Source: Bosea sp. NBC_00550 (GTDB lineage: Bacteria; Pseudomonadota; Alphaproteobacteria; Rhizobiales; Beijerinckiaceae). Taken from it: a stretch of DNA of 64,000 nt. The stretch spans positions 372,001-436,000 of the forward strand of contig NZ_CP102773.1 in NCBI RefSeq assembly GCF_026020075.1. The letters run 5' to 3'. The translations under genes were made by a program, and so were the position numbers. Under the pieces are notes generated by a model that worked only from the letters and a program-made list of their open reading frames with translations, made no database searches and was not told where the DNA came from. Numbering within the stretch: position 1 is the stretch's first letter; the number at the start of each line of letters is the position of its first letter. This document shows positions 17,170 to 25,414 of the stretch, piece after piece.

Positions 17170-17749
17170 TTGATCTTCCTTCATAGGGTGTCAAGGGTGC
17201 GAGCGGCCGCGATCGCTACGTGCGCTCAGGGGTTGTTTGCCCTGTCGAGGCGGGCATCCCCGTCTCGGGGCATCGATTGCGATGTCGAACATGACAAGCT
17301 CCAGGAATCGAGACCCTCGCGGGTTTCGGTTGCTAAGCAATTCTCGGACCCGCTCGAGCGACCTCGATAACCACCGTACATTCAGCTTAGGATGCTCTGC
17401 GGGGAGCGCTATGCTTGGGAATGCCGGCGCGGTGCTGAGGAGTTGACGATCGACGTTCCGGGCGATCTGACGCTCGATCGCATGGCGCTTATGGTGGAGG
17501 CGGCGCGCGACGACTTCGCATCGCCCATGTCACGAACAGGCCGTCAAGCCACATCGGCCGTCCGGAGTGCTGGTCGACTGCTGCCGGACAGGGATTTGGA
17601 GGAGCCGGGATACATGGTCTGTTATCCCGGCAGGTGCAGCGTTCCACCCACGCTCATGGCACTATCAGCCCATTTTGAGGCCATTCATGAAAGCATACAA
17701 ACCATCTTTGTTTGCTTTCATCCGGCAAGGTCTTCACTGAATCCACGGA
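17170..17749. other. Intergenic stretch without a supportable gene
   Basis: About 580 bp between the AtzG-like gene and the monooxygenase. A frame open on the plus strand from 17392 has no family resemblance and runs into the antisense of the monooxygenase, so it is rejected. The right part is likely 3' untranslated sequence; the left part should contain the promoter of the AtzG-AtzE-amidohydrolase unit. Confidence 0.5.
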
Positions 17750-19090
17750 TCAGCCGCGGCGCGGCTGCGGGCGCGCAAGCCCGAGATGATCGCGCAGCGT
17801 CGTGCCCGCGTAGTCCTTGCGGAACAGACCGCGCCTCTGCAGCTCCGGCACGACCAAAGACACGAACCTGTCCAGCCCGTCCGGTAGATGCGAGATCCGC
17901 ACCATGAAGCCGTCAGTGGCGCCGTCGCAGAACCATTCTTCCATCCGGTCGGCGATCGTCCTGGCGGAGCCGACCACCGCGTTCATGCCGCCCCGCGATG
18001 CTGCGACTGCCTCGTAGAGCTGGCGGACGGTCAGCGTCTTCTCGCCCATCGCCTGCCGCATCATGTCGAAATAGGAGGTGGTGGCGTTTGCCCTGGCTGG
18101 AAGCATCCCGTCCGGGATCGGTTCATCGACGGGCAGCCCGCGCAGATCGACCTCGAGATCGACAGACAGAATCGCGCGGCCAACATCGGGATGGATCCTG
18201 CCCTGGAGCTCGGCGAACGCCTCCTGCGCCTGTTCGTCGGTTTCGCCGACGAAGGGGTTCAGCGCGGTCATCACCGCCAGCTCATGCGGTGCCCGGCCGT
18301 GCTTCGCCATGCGGCCCTTGAGGTCCTGATAATAGGCGCGTGCGCTGGGGAGATCGCGGTCGACGCTGAAGACGACCTCCGAGGTGCGTGCCGCGAGCTC
18401 CTTGCCGGGTTCCGAACCGCCTGCGCTGATCGCGACGGGGCGGCCTTGCGGCGGCCTTGGGACGTTGAGCGGCCCCTTCACCCTGTAGAACTCGCCCTTG
18501 TGTTCGAGCGGATGCCGCTTCGCCGGATCGAAATGGATGCCGCTCGCGCGGTCGCGGATGAAGGCGTCGTCGTCCCAGCTGTCCCACAGCCCGTTCATGA
18601 CGTCGACGAACTCGTTGGCCCGGCGATAGCGCAGCGCATGATCGTCTTGCATGTCCCGGCCGAAATTCGCGGCTGCGGGCGCATAGGCTGTCGTGACGAC
18701 GTTCCAGCCGGCCCGGCCGCCGCTGATGTGATCGAGCGAGGCGAACATCCGCGCCGCGTTGTAGGGCTCGGAATAGGTCGAGGAGATCGTCGCCGCGAGG
18801 CCGATGTGCTGCGTCGCGGCGGCAAGGGCTGCCATCAAGGTCAGGGGTTCGAAATGCCCGGTGTAGGCGCATTGCCGCGTGACACCGGCCATGTCGCCCG
18901 CCCGCGACGCCAGCGTGTCGGCGACGAAGAAGAAGTCGAGCTTGCCGGCTTCGGCGAGCCTGGCCAGCTTCAGATAGAACGGGAAGCTGATCTCGCCGCC
19001 GAGCGGGCTGTTCGGATCGAGCCAGGCCGCAGGGTGCACGCCGACATCGCTGATCAGGACGCCAAGGTTCATCATTCTACTGTCGTTCAT
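17750..19090 (-). CDS. FMN-dependent luciferase-like monooxygenase (NtaA/SnaA/DszA group)
   Basis: A 446-residue flavin monooxygenase. Family marks include an N-terminal MNLGVLISDVGVHPAAW, the GKLDFFFVADTLASR strand, TGHFEPLTLMAALAAATQHIGLAATISSTYSEPYNAARMFASLDH and GRAGWNVVTTAYAPAAANFG. These are the flavin- and substrate-pocket regions of the nitrilotriacetate monooxygenase branch, which uses FMNH2 and O2. The start is the ATG at 19090; alternatives at 19108 and 19075 exist. The next gene, divergent at 19303, is a flavin reductase, as expected for a two-component monooxygenase. Likely role: oxygenation at or next to a ring nitrogen or C-N bond. The intergenic region between them has a repeated operator. 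Confidence 0.88.
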   Translation of the reverse strand: MNDSRMMNLGVLISDVGVHPAAWLDPNSPLGGEISFPFYLKLARLAEAGKLDFFFVADTLASRAGDMAGVTRQCAYTGHFEPLTLMAALAAATQHIGLAATISSTYSEPYNAARMFASLDHISGGRAGWNVVTTAYAPAAANFGRDMQDDHALRYRRANEFVDVMNGLWDSWDDDAFIRDRASGIHFDPAKRHPLEHKGEFYRVKGPLNVPRPPQGRPVAISAGGSEPGKELAARTSEVVFSVDRDLPSARAYYQDLKGRMAKHGRAPHELAVMTALNPFVGETDEQAQEAFAELQGRIHPDVGRAILSVDLEVDLRGLPVDEPIPDGMLPARANATTSYFDMMRQAMGEKTLTVRQLYEAVAASRGGMNAVVGSARTIADRMEEWFCDGATDGFMVRISHLPDGLDRFVSLVVPELQRRGLFRKDYAGTTLRDHLGLARPQPRRG

Positions 19091-19165
19091 CGATCGGGCT
19101 CGCCTCATGCGGCAAATCTCGTGCTGTGGGGCGCACTATAATGGCGTCGCGTCGCTGGTGGTTGC

Positions 19166-19207
19166 CGAATGCCGAAACCTCGGTTGATCGAATGCCGAAG
19201 CTCGGCA
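19166..19207. promoter_or_regulatory. Repeated operator candidate between monooxygenase and flavin reductase
   Basis: An 11-bp direct repeat CGAATGCCGAA occurs at 19166-19176 and 19189-19199, spaced 23 bp apart (about two helical turns). Each copy is followed by an inverted half so that CCGA...TCGG forms a small palindrome (19172-19183 and 19195-19205). The location in a 213-bp divergent promoter region suggests binding by a dimeric regulator, possibly the cluster's LysR protein or an unlinked one. Confidence 0.5.
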
Positions 19208-19302
19208 GGGAAGCCGCCTGCTAGATTGCGCGGGCCGGAACCCGCAAATGGAACACGAAACAACTGCCGGCCACCGGAGACACATCCGGACAATGAAGGA
19301 GC

Positions 19303-19830
19303 ATGGACGTGGTGCGAGCATCGGCGATCGATGCCAATCAATTCCGGGACAGGCTGGGGCACTATGCCTCCGGTATAACGATCATCGGCGGGCTCGTCGG
19401 TGACGAGCCCGCGGGCTTTACCTGCCAGTCTTTCTCCAGCGTCTCGCTGGCTCCGCCCCTTGTCTCCTTCTGCGCCATGCGGTCATCAACATCCTGGCCG
19501 CGCATCCGGCCGGCCGGGCGATTCTCGGTCAACGTACTGGCGGAGGGCCAGCAGCATATCTCCCAGGGCTTTGCGCGCTCCGGAGGACCGAAATGGGCGG
19601 GCGTGGACTGGCGCCTGTCGCCGGGCGGAAACCCGCTGATCGAACAATCGCTGATGTGGCTGGATTGCGAGGTCTTCGCCGAGCACGAGGCCGGAGACCA
19701 CCACATCGTCATCGGCCAAGTGAAACACATGAGCGCGACGGACTGGCACGAGGGCGGCGCGCCGCTGCTCTATTTCCGCGGCGCCTATCACCATTTGCAC
19801 CAGCGCATGACAGAAGAGGCAGCCCGCTGA
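19303..19830 (+). CDS. NAD(P)H:flavin oxidoreductase, partner of the monooxygenase
   Basis: A 175-residue flavin reductase of the HpaC/ActVB type. Marks are FRDRLGHYASGITIIGGL, the conserved DEPAGFTCQSFSSVSLAPPLVSFCAM with the flavin-binding strand, FSVNVLAEGQQHISQGFA and the C-terminal GDHHIVIGQV...LLYFRGAYH. The start at 19303 has AAGGAG eight bases upstream. The stop overlaps the next gene's ATG (TGATG), so the two are translated together. Its role is to reduce FMN for the NtaA-like monooxygenase transcribed divergently. Confidence 0.88.
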   Translation: MDVVRASAIDANQFRDRLGHYASGITIIGGLVGDEPAGFTCQSFSSVSLAPPLVSFCAMRSSTSWPRIRPAGRFSVNVLAEGQQHISQGFARSGGPKWAGVDWRLSPGGNPLIEQSLMWLDCEVFAEHEAGDHHIVIGQVKHMSATDWHEGGAPLLYFRGAYHHLHQRMTEEAAR

Positions 19831-20735
19831 TGACGACCGCATTCGTACCCCCCCAGACTTGGCTCGGCGCGCCGTTCGGCGCGCCGGGGCGGACCTGCAA
19901 GGCCGCCATCGTCGGCATTCCCTTCGACTGCGGCACCCACCCTGACCGGATCGGTTCGCGGATGGGCCCGGCCTCGATCCGGACGATGTCGACGCATCTG
20001 CGCCGCTATGACCCGCGCAACAATATCGATGTCCTCGACCGGCTCGGGCTCGTCGACCTGGGCGACGTTCCGGTGACCGCCAGCCTGATCGAGCAGTCCT
20101 ATGCGGCGATCGAGAGCGCTGTGTCGCAGATCCTGGGCGAGAACATCATCGCGGTGACGATGGGGGGCGACGGCGCCGTGACGCTGCCGCAGGTCAGGGC
20201 CATGGCGAAGCACCATCCCGGGCTCTGTATCGTCCACATCGACGCACATACCGACGCCTATCCGATCCAAGGATATAACGTCGCGACCTCGTTCCGGCAT
20301 ATGGCGCAGGAGGGGCTGATCGACGCCGGCCGATCCTTCCAGATCGGCATCCGCGGGCCTACCATGGTGCCGGGCATCTACGAGTTCTGCCGTGAGCTCG
20401 GCTACAACCTGATCACGATGCGGGAGCTGCGCGAGGTCGGCTATCAGGCTGTTGCAAAGCGCGTGCTTGAGACGATCGGCGACCGGCCGGTCTATCTCTG
20501 CTACGATATGGACTTCTTCGATCCCTCGGTCGCGCCGGGCGTCTGCACGCCGACCTGGGGCGGCTGCCAGGCGCATGAGGGTCTGGCTTTCCTCGAGATG
20601 CTCGCGCCGCTCGACAGCCGCGTGCTCGACGTCAACACGGTGAGCCCGCCGCATGATCCGGGCGGAATGACGGCCTTCCTGGCCGGCACCGTAATGTGGA
20701 ATTTTCTTGCCGGCCTCGCCGCAAAGATCGACTGA
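19830..20735 (+). CDS. Ureohydrolase (agmatinase/arginase family) with altered active-site motifs
   Basis: A 301-residue protein with the full ureohydrolase fold: IVGIPFDCGTHPDRIGSRMGPASIR, IVHIDAHTDAYPIQ, IGIRGP and YLCYDMDFFDPSVAPGVCTPTWGG. The second and third metal motifs (DAHTD and DMDFFDP) are intact. The first motif, normally GGDHS, is GGDGA, so a metal-ligand His is missing. The usual Glu near the C-terminus (VEVxP in agmatinases) is replaced in VNTVSPPHD. These changes suggest altered metal content, a different substrate, or a regulatory or heteromeric role. It is coupled to the flavin reductase. A canonical paralogue is present at 27363-28433. Confidence 0.85.
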   Translation: MTTAFVPPQTWLGAPFGAPGRTCKAAIVGIPFDCGTHPDRIGSRMGPASIRTMSTHLRRYDPRNNIDVLDRLGLVDLGDVPVTASLIEQSYAAIESAVSQILGENIIAVTMGGDGAVTLPQVRAMAKHHPGLCIVHIDAHTDAYPIQGYNVATSFRHMAQEGLIDAGRSFQIGIRGPTMVPGIYEFCRELGYNLITMRELREVGYQAVAKRVLETIGDRPVYLCYDMDFFDPSVAPGVCTPTWGGCQAHEGLAFLEMLAPLDSRVLDVNTVSPPHDPGGMTAFLAGTVMWNFLAGLAAKID

Positions 20736-20759
20736 TCGCCGAGAGGTTACCCGAGCTTC

Positions 20760-20790
20760 AAAGGCGCCGGACGTTGAGCTCGGCGCCTTT
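20760..20790. terminator. Bidirectional intrinsic terminator between convergent genes
   Basis: A perfect 10-bp stem, AAAGGCGCCG at 20760-20769 and CGGCGCCTTT at 20781-20790, with an 11-base loop. A-rich and T-rich outer ends make it usable in both directions. It separates the plus-strand ureohydrolase from the 3' end of the minus-strand creatininase-family gene. Confidence 0.8.
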
Positions 20791-20805
20791 CATCTTCGGA
20801 TGCTG

Positions 20806-21645
20806 TCAGGGCCGCAGGTCGAACCGCACCACCGAGGCGATCCATTCGGCGATCAGCGCATAGCTCTTCTCGCCGGTCTCTGGCGTGGCGAGCTGCGGGT
20901 CTCCGGTGATGCCGTCGGAAATGCCGTCGAACATGCCGCGGAACTCGTCGCGGTCGAAGCGGTAACGGCCGATCGCGCCGCCGAGATAAGGCAGGAAATC
21001 GCCGTAGACTTCGGGCTCAAGCGGCAGGTTCGGATGATAGGGACGCGCCTCCTCCATGCGGACGAGATGCGGAGCGGTAGCAAGCATGCGCGCCGTCTCG
21101 CCCTCGCCGCCATGGCCCTGCGGCTTGTCCGAGACCAGCATGCCCTTGTATTTTGGGCGGATGCCGATCAGCCAGTTGAGCACGACGATATTGGCGTCGG
21201 TCGTCTCAGTCAGCTCCTTGGCGACGATGTGCATCGCGAACTCGCTCTCGACATTCGCCAATAGCAGGTAGATCCGCCGGAAGCCGTGCCTGATCAAGGA
21301 CTTGCAGACGTCCTGGAGCAGCGCGCGCAACGTATCGTTCGAGACGGTGATCGTTCCCGGCATCGGACGCGGCGTCTCGCTCAAGAAGGGCGGCGGGCCG
21401 AACGGAATGGCGGGCCCCACGATCAGCGGAATGCCTTCCTTCGCCAGCAGCGCCGAGGCCCGGCGGCCCATATCGAGGCCCTGATAGGTGTCGGTCGCGA
21501 GCGGCAGGTGACCGCCATGGTGCTCCATGGCGCCCAGCGCGACGATGACGGGCGCATTCGCGGCGGCGGCTTCGGCGACGTCGGGCGAGGTCATCTCGTC
21601 ATAGATGAGGACTTTGCGGTAGTCGGTTTCGAGGCGCACGGCCAT
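20806..21645 (-). CDS. Creatininase-family amidohydrolase with a divergent metal motif
   Basis: A 279-residue protein. It keeps the creatininase signatures GAMEHHGGHLPLATDT (Glu, His and Asp ligands near residue 40-50) and GHGGEGETARMLA (the AGExETS-like motif). The third signature, normally NGHGGN or NGHYEN, reads ANVESEF, so the second-metal His is replaced, apparently by Glu. Creatininase-family proteins hydrolyse cyclic amides (creatinine, formamides, mycofactocin precursors); this one probably has changed metal use or substrate. It is the last gene of the eight-gene minus-strand operon that starts at the ureohydrolase at 28433. Confidence 0.8.
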   Translation of the reverse strand: MAVRLETDYRKVLIYDEMTSPDVAEAAAANAPVIVALGAMEHHGGHLPLATDTYQGLDMGRRASALLAKEGIPLIVGPAIPFGPPPFLSETPRPMPGTITVSNDTLRALLQDVCKSLIRHGFRRIYLLLANVESEFAMHIVAKELTETTDANIVVLNWLIGIRPKYKGMLVSDKPQGHGGEGETARMLATAPHLVRMEEARPYHPNLPLEPEVYGDFLPYLGGAIGRYRFDRDEFRGMFDGISDGITGDPQLATPETGEKSYALIAEWIASVVRFDLRP

Positions 21646-21699
21646 GGTCGGTCTCCGGTTGCTCTTTTGGTTCTTGTTGGAAATCGGCGCAGTGCGTGT

Positions 21700-22548
21700 T
21701 CAACGCTGTTCCTGGGCGGCGAAGGCTTCCGCGATCTCGCGGCCGGTCGCATACCAGACGTCGTCGAATTGGCGCGTGAAGGCGATGAACTGGCGCAGGA
21801 TCGCCATGCGCATCGGCCGGCCGGTCACCTGCGGATGCATCACCAGCACATAGACCCCTCCCCATTCGCGGATCATCCGGAACTCGTCCTGCCAGATGCC
21901 GAGGACATGGTCCGTGCCGAAGATCGGCCGCGGGAAGCGCAGATGGCTGGTGCCATAGCTCCAGTCGTCGAGCGACGGGTGCTCCGGAAGTTCGATCAGG
22001 CCGGGCGAGCCGTCGCGCAGGACGTGGCGATAAGGGTGGATGTCGTCCTTGAAGCAGCTGTTGTAGAGCAATCCGCGCTGCGTCAGCAGTTCCAGCAAGT
22101 AATGCGTCGACTCGCTGCCGGGCGGCCGATATCCGACCGGCTTCACGCCGAAGCGGCGCTGCATCGCCTCCAAGCCGCGGTCGACCTCTTCCAGGACCTG
22201 CGCCTCGTTCGCCGGGTCCGGCCAATAATGGACATAGCCGTGATGGCCGAGCTCGTGGCCGTCCTGCAGGATGGCCTCGACCTTTCCGGGATGATTGTCC
22301 ACGGTCCAGCCCGGTGTGAAGAAGGTGCCCTTTAGGCCTTCCTCGCGCAGCAGGTCCAGGATCTTCGGCACGCCGACCTTGGCGCCGTAGCGCCCCTGGC
22401 TCAGCGTCGCGAGCTTGCCTGCATTCTCCGGCTCGCGCGCGAGCCACAGCGATTCCGCATCGAAGTCGAACGTCAGGCATACGGCGCAGCGCTTGCCGCC
22501 CGGCCAAGTCATCGGCCGGCTGTCGGAGCCACTCGTCTGGATCGCCAT
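21700..22548 (-). CDS. NodB-fold deacetylase/cyclic-imide hydrolase-like protein
   Basis: A 282-residue polysaccharide-deacetylase-domain protein. Metal-site marks are CLTFDFDAES (catalytic Asp) near residue 30, HELGHHGYVH (His ligands) near 100, and GYRPPGSEST (family Arg-Pro motif). There is no signal peptide, and the length and starting TWPGGKRCAVCLTFDFD pattern match cytoplasmic members such as allantoinase PuuE or cyclic-imide hydrolase rather than secreted chitin or peptidoglycan deacetylases. In this cluster it may open a cyclic amide or imide ring. The gene lies between the substrate-binding protein and the creatininase homologue. Confidence 0.8.
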   Translation of the reverse strand: MAIQTSGSDSRPMTWPGGKRCAVCLTFDFDAESLWLAREPENAGKLATLSQGRYGAKVGVPKILDLLREEGLKGTFFTPGWTVDNHPGKVEAILQDGHELGHHGYVHYWPDPANEAQVLEEVDRGLEAMQRRFGVKPVGYRPPGSESTHYLLELLTQRGLLYNSCFKDDIHPYRHVLRDGSPGLIELPEHPSLDDWSYGTSHLRFPRPIFGTDHVLGIWQDEFRMIREWGGVYVLVMHPQVTGRPMRMAILRQFIAFTRQFDDVWYATGREIAEAFAAQEQR

Positions 22549-22608
22549 TGTTTCCCCCTTTGGCCAGAGTGGCGGAGGCCGCTACGGTGCGGCGGCCTCC
22601 GCATGCGA

Positions 22609-23730
22609 TTACGAGATCGCTTCGAGATACTGGTTCAGGACGGTCGCGCTGTTGGCGGCGTACCATTCCGGATCGGCAGGGATCTGGATCTTGTAGTTCT
22701 CCGGGCTGCCCGGATCGAGCGGGCGCAGATCCGCCGGAACCATCGCCGCCGCCGCCGGATTGACCGGCCCGTTGCCCATCACCTTGAACAGTTCGACCTG
22801 CCCAGCCGGGTCCTGCGCCGAGGCCATGAACTTGAAGACCTCCTTGCCGGCGGGGTTGCCCTTCGGCACCAGCCAGGCGCCGACCCAGGCGCTGGCCTGG
22901 TTGTAGTGGAAGTCGACCGCCCCCTTGGATTCGCGCTTGGCGACGATGGCGCGGGTGTTGAACACGCTGCCCATTGTGACTTCTTTGTCGCGGAAGACCT
23001 GCTGGCTCTCGGCGCCGGTGGCCCAGAAGATCACGTCCTTCTTGATCGACTTGATCTTATCGAGGGCGCGCTTGACGTCGAGCGGATAGAGCTTGTCCGG
23101 CGCCACGCCATCGGCGAGCAGCGCGGTCTCGAGCTGGCCGTCGATATGCTTGCGCATGGTGCGCTTGCCCGGGAAATCCTTGAGATTGTAGAAATCGGCC
23201 CAGGTCTGCGGCGTGCGGCCGCCGAATGCGCCCTTATCGTAGGCAAGCACGTTCGAATAGATGTAGGAGCCGAGGCCCCATTCGCCGGCATGCTCGGGCC
23301 GCACCTTGCTCTTGTCGACGATGCTGTAGTCGATCTTCTCGATCAGGTTCTGCCTGCCGAGCTCCAGCGCCGCGATCAGGTTGCGGTCGACCGCGTCCCA
23401 GGTCACCTTGCCGCTCTCGACCATGGCCTTGATCTTAGCCGAGCTCGGGCCGCCGCCATCGATCACGGCCTTGACCGCCGAGCCCTTGCCCTTGTTGAAC
23501 GGCTCGGCCCAAGCGGCGTTCATTGCCGTCACGGCATCGCCGCCCCAATTGACGATGACTAGCTCCTTGGCTTGCGCATGCGCCGGCGTGAAACGGAATA
23601 GCGCCGGAGCAACGCCGAGAACCGCGAGCGTCGAGAGGAAGGCGCGCCGGTTGACGGTGCGTCCCTCGGTCTGCTGGCGCAGGATTTCCAGGCAATCCTC
23701 CTGGAAGGTCTGTGTCACGTTATCTGCCAT
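22609..23730 (-). CDS. ABC transporter periplasmic substrate-binding protein (PotD-like)
   Basis: A 373-residue extracytoplasmic solute receptor of the spermidine/putrescine (PotD/SBP family 1-8) type. A long N-region ends in a twin-arginine signal (TVNRRAFLSTLAVLGVAPALF, about residues 25-45) with cleavage after AHA. The mature protein starts KELVIVNWGGD and has the family fold (KRTMRKHIDGQLETALLADG, TGAESQQVFRDKEVTMG). The start at 23730 follows GGGGAACGAA. Substrate class by homology is polyamine or another cationic nitrogen compound, consistent with guanidino hydrolases in the same operon. Confidence 0.87.
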   Translation of the reverse strand: MADNVTQTFQEDCLEILRQQTEGRTVNRRAFLSTLAVLGVAPALFRFTPAHAQAKELVIVNWGGDAVTAMNAAWAEPFNKGKGSAVKAVIDGGGPSSAKIKAMVESGKVTWDAVDRNLIAALELGRQNLIEKIDYSIVDKSKVRPEHAGEWGLGSYIYSNVLAYDKGAFGGRTPQTWADFYNLKDFPGKRTMRKHIDGQLETALLADGVAPDKLYPLDVKRALDKIKSIKKDVIFWATGAESQQVFRDKEVTMGSVFNTRAIVAKRESKGAVDFHYNQASAWVGAWLVPKGNPAGKEVFKFMASAQDPAGQVELFKVMGNGPVNPAAAAMVPADLRPLDPGSPENYKIQIPADPEWYAANSATVLNQYLEAIS

Positions 23731-23773
23731 CTTTCGTTCCCCTGTTTTGATGGATGTTGCGGATGTTCACGGC

Positions 23774-24577
23774 TCAGTCCGCGGCGAGGCGCGCCTGCCG
23801 GCGTGCGAGCAGGAGGCGTACGACCATGGCGACCACGGTCAGCACGATCAGGAGCGAGGCGACGGCGGCGATAGCCGGATTGATGTTGTCCTGGATGCCG
23901 TCCCAGATCTTGCGCGGCAAGGTGTAGACACCGCGGCTGCTCAGGAAGAGCGTCACGACGAGTTCGTCCCAAGACAGGGCGAAGGCGAACACCGACCCCG
24001 CCGCCATGCCCGGCCTGGCCGCGGGAATGATGACCTTCCACAGAGCCTGCAGAGCGGTCGCGCCGAGATTGCGCGCGGCCTGCTCCAGCCGGAGGTCGAC
24101 ATTGGCCAGAGCCGCCGAGACGCTGATCACGACATAGGGCGTGCCCTTCATCGCATGGGCAAGGATCAGGCCGGTATAGGTATCGAGCAGGCCGAGCTGG
24201 GCCCAGATCTGGTAGAAGCCGAGCGCATGGACGATCGAGGGCACAATCATCGGCGCCAGCATCGCCATGCGCACCAGCTCCGAGGCCCGGCTTGAGATGC
24301 GCCAGCAGGCGAGCGCGGTCATTGTGCCGAGCACGATCGCGACGATCGTCGAGCCGGTCGCGACGATGAGGCTGTCGCGGATGCTGAGCATCCAGCTCGG
24401 GTCCTGAAGCAGCGTCTGGTAATGGCGCAACGAGAACTCGCCATCGGGCAGCGACAGATAGCGCTGCGGCGTCAGCGAGACCGGAAACACCACCACGAAG
24501 GGCAGCGTCAGGAACAGGATGGCGAGCCAGGCGCCGAAGACAGTGAGGCGAAAGGGCTTGGACGGGGCGAGATCCAT
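23774..24577 (-). CDS. ABC transporter permease (PotC-like)
   Basis: A 267-residue inner-membrane permease. About six hydrophobic segments are visible (for example LTVFGAWLAILFLTLPFVVV and VASLLIVLTVVAMVVRLLLA). The EAA motif before the C-terminal segments, EQAARNLGATALQALWKVIIP, contacts the ATPase. The ATG at 24577 overlaps the upstream permease stop as TGATG; a GTG at 24580 is an alternative start. It pairs with the upstream permease to form the membrane channel of the importer. Confidence 0.87.
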   Translation of the reverse strand: MDLAPSKPFRLTVFGAWLAILFLTLPFVVVFPVSLTPQRYLSLPDGEFSLRHYQTLLQDPSWMLSIRDSLIVATGSTIVAIVLGTMTALACWRISSRASELVRMAMLAPMIVPSIVHALGFYQIWAQLGLLDTYTGLILAHAMKGTPYVVISVSAALANVDLRLEQAARNLGATALQALWKVIIPAARPGMAAGSVFAFALSWDELVVTLFLSSRGVYTLPRKIWDGIQDNINPAIAAVASLLIVLTVVAMVVRLLLARRQARLAAD

Positions 24578-25413
24578 CACTTCACCCCGAAGACTTTGCG
24601 CAGGTCGACGAAGAAGCTCAACACCGCCAACAGCGCGAAGATCGCGAGCAGGAGCGACGTCGCCAGCATCGAGCCGAGCCCCCAGTTGAGCGTCTCGTTG
24701 ATCTGCACGGCGATGTACTCGGAGATCATGATTGTCTTGCCGCCCCCGAGCAGCGCTGGCGTGACATAGAAGCCGAGCGAGAAGATGAAGGTCAGGATGC
24801 CGGCGCTGATCAGGCCGGGCAGGCTCATCGGCAGGTAAACCTTGAGGAATGCCTGCACCGGGCTGGCGCCGAGCCCGCGCGCCGCCGGAACCAGGCGCGT
24901 GTCGATGCCCTTCATGTTGGCGTAGAGCGGCAGCGCGGCATAGGGGATCATGTAGTGGACCATGCCGAGCACTACGCCGAACTCATTGCGGATCAGCGTC
25001 AGCGGCGCGTCGATGATCCCGGCGCTCATCAGCCAGGTGTTGATCACGCCGCGGCTTTGCAGCAGCGTCAGCCAGGCGAAGGCGCGGATCAGCACCGACA
25101 GCCAGAACGAGAGCAGCACGAAGAACAACAGCAGCTCGCCGCGCCAGCCGCGCAGATGCAACGCGGCATAGGCGATGGCGTAGCCAATCAGCAGTGCAAG
25201 CGCCGTGGTGAGCACGCAGATCCTGAGCGTCGTCCAGATCACATTCTGGATCCCGCTGCTGGTGAACAGCCGCTCGAAGTTTCCGAAACCCAGCGTCGGC
25301 ACGGTGACCGAAAGCCAGAGCACCCGCGAGAGCGGGTAAAGGTAGAGGAACGCCAACAGCAGCAGCGGCGCCAGGAGCAGCACGAGATAGACGCGCCGCG
25401 TTCGTGCATCCAT
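24577..25413 (-). CDS. ABC transporter permease (PotB-like)
   Basis: A 278-residue inner-membrane permease beginning MDARTRRVYLVLLLAPLLLLAFLYLYP, a typical first membrane segment. Further segments include LLLFFVLLSFWLSVLIRAFAWL. The EAA loop reads VPAARGLGASPVQAFLKVYLP. I chose the ATG at 25413, one base after the ATPase stop; an ATG at 25425 is also possible. The frame continues upstream to 25572, but that stretch overlaps the ATPase and is not membrane-like. It is coupled to the downstream permease by overlapping stop and start codons. Confidence 0.85.
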   Translation of the reverse strand: MDARTRRVYLVLLLAPLLLLAFLYLYPLSRVLWLSVTVPTLGFGNFERLFTSSGIQNVIWTTLRICVLTTALALLIGYAIAYAALHLRGWRGELLLFFVLLSFWLSVLIRAFAWLTLLQSRGVINTWLMSAGIIDAPLTLIRNEFGVVLGMVHYMIPYAALPLYANMKGIDTRLVPAARGLGASPVQAFLKVYLPMSLPGLISAGILTFIFSLGFYVTPALLGGGKTIMISEYIAVQINETLNWGLGSMLATSLLLAIFALLAVLSFFVDLRKVFGVK

Positions 25414-25414
25414 G

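Noticed and set aside
17392..17907. A 171-codon plus-strand frame before the monooxygenase 3' end
   Set aside because: Runs into the antisense of the monooxygenase and has no family pattern.
17888..19141. A 417-codon open frame on the plus strand
   Set aside because: It is the shadow of the luciferase-like monooxygenase on the other strand; composition is Arg/Ala-rich and no family motif is present.
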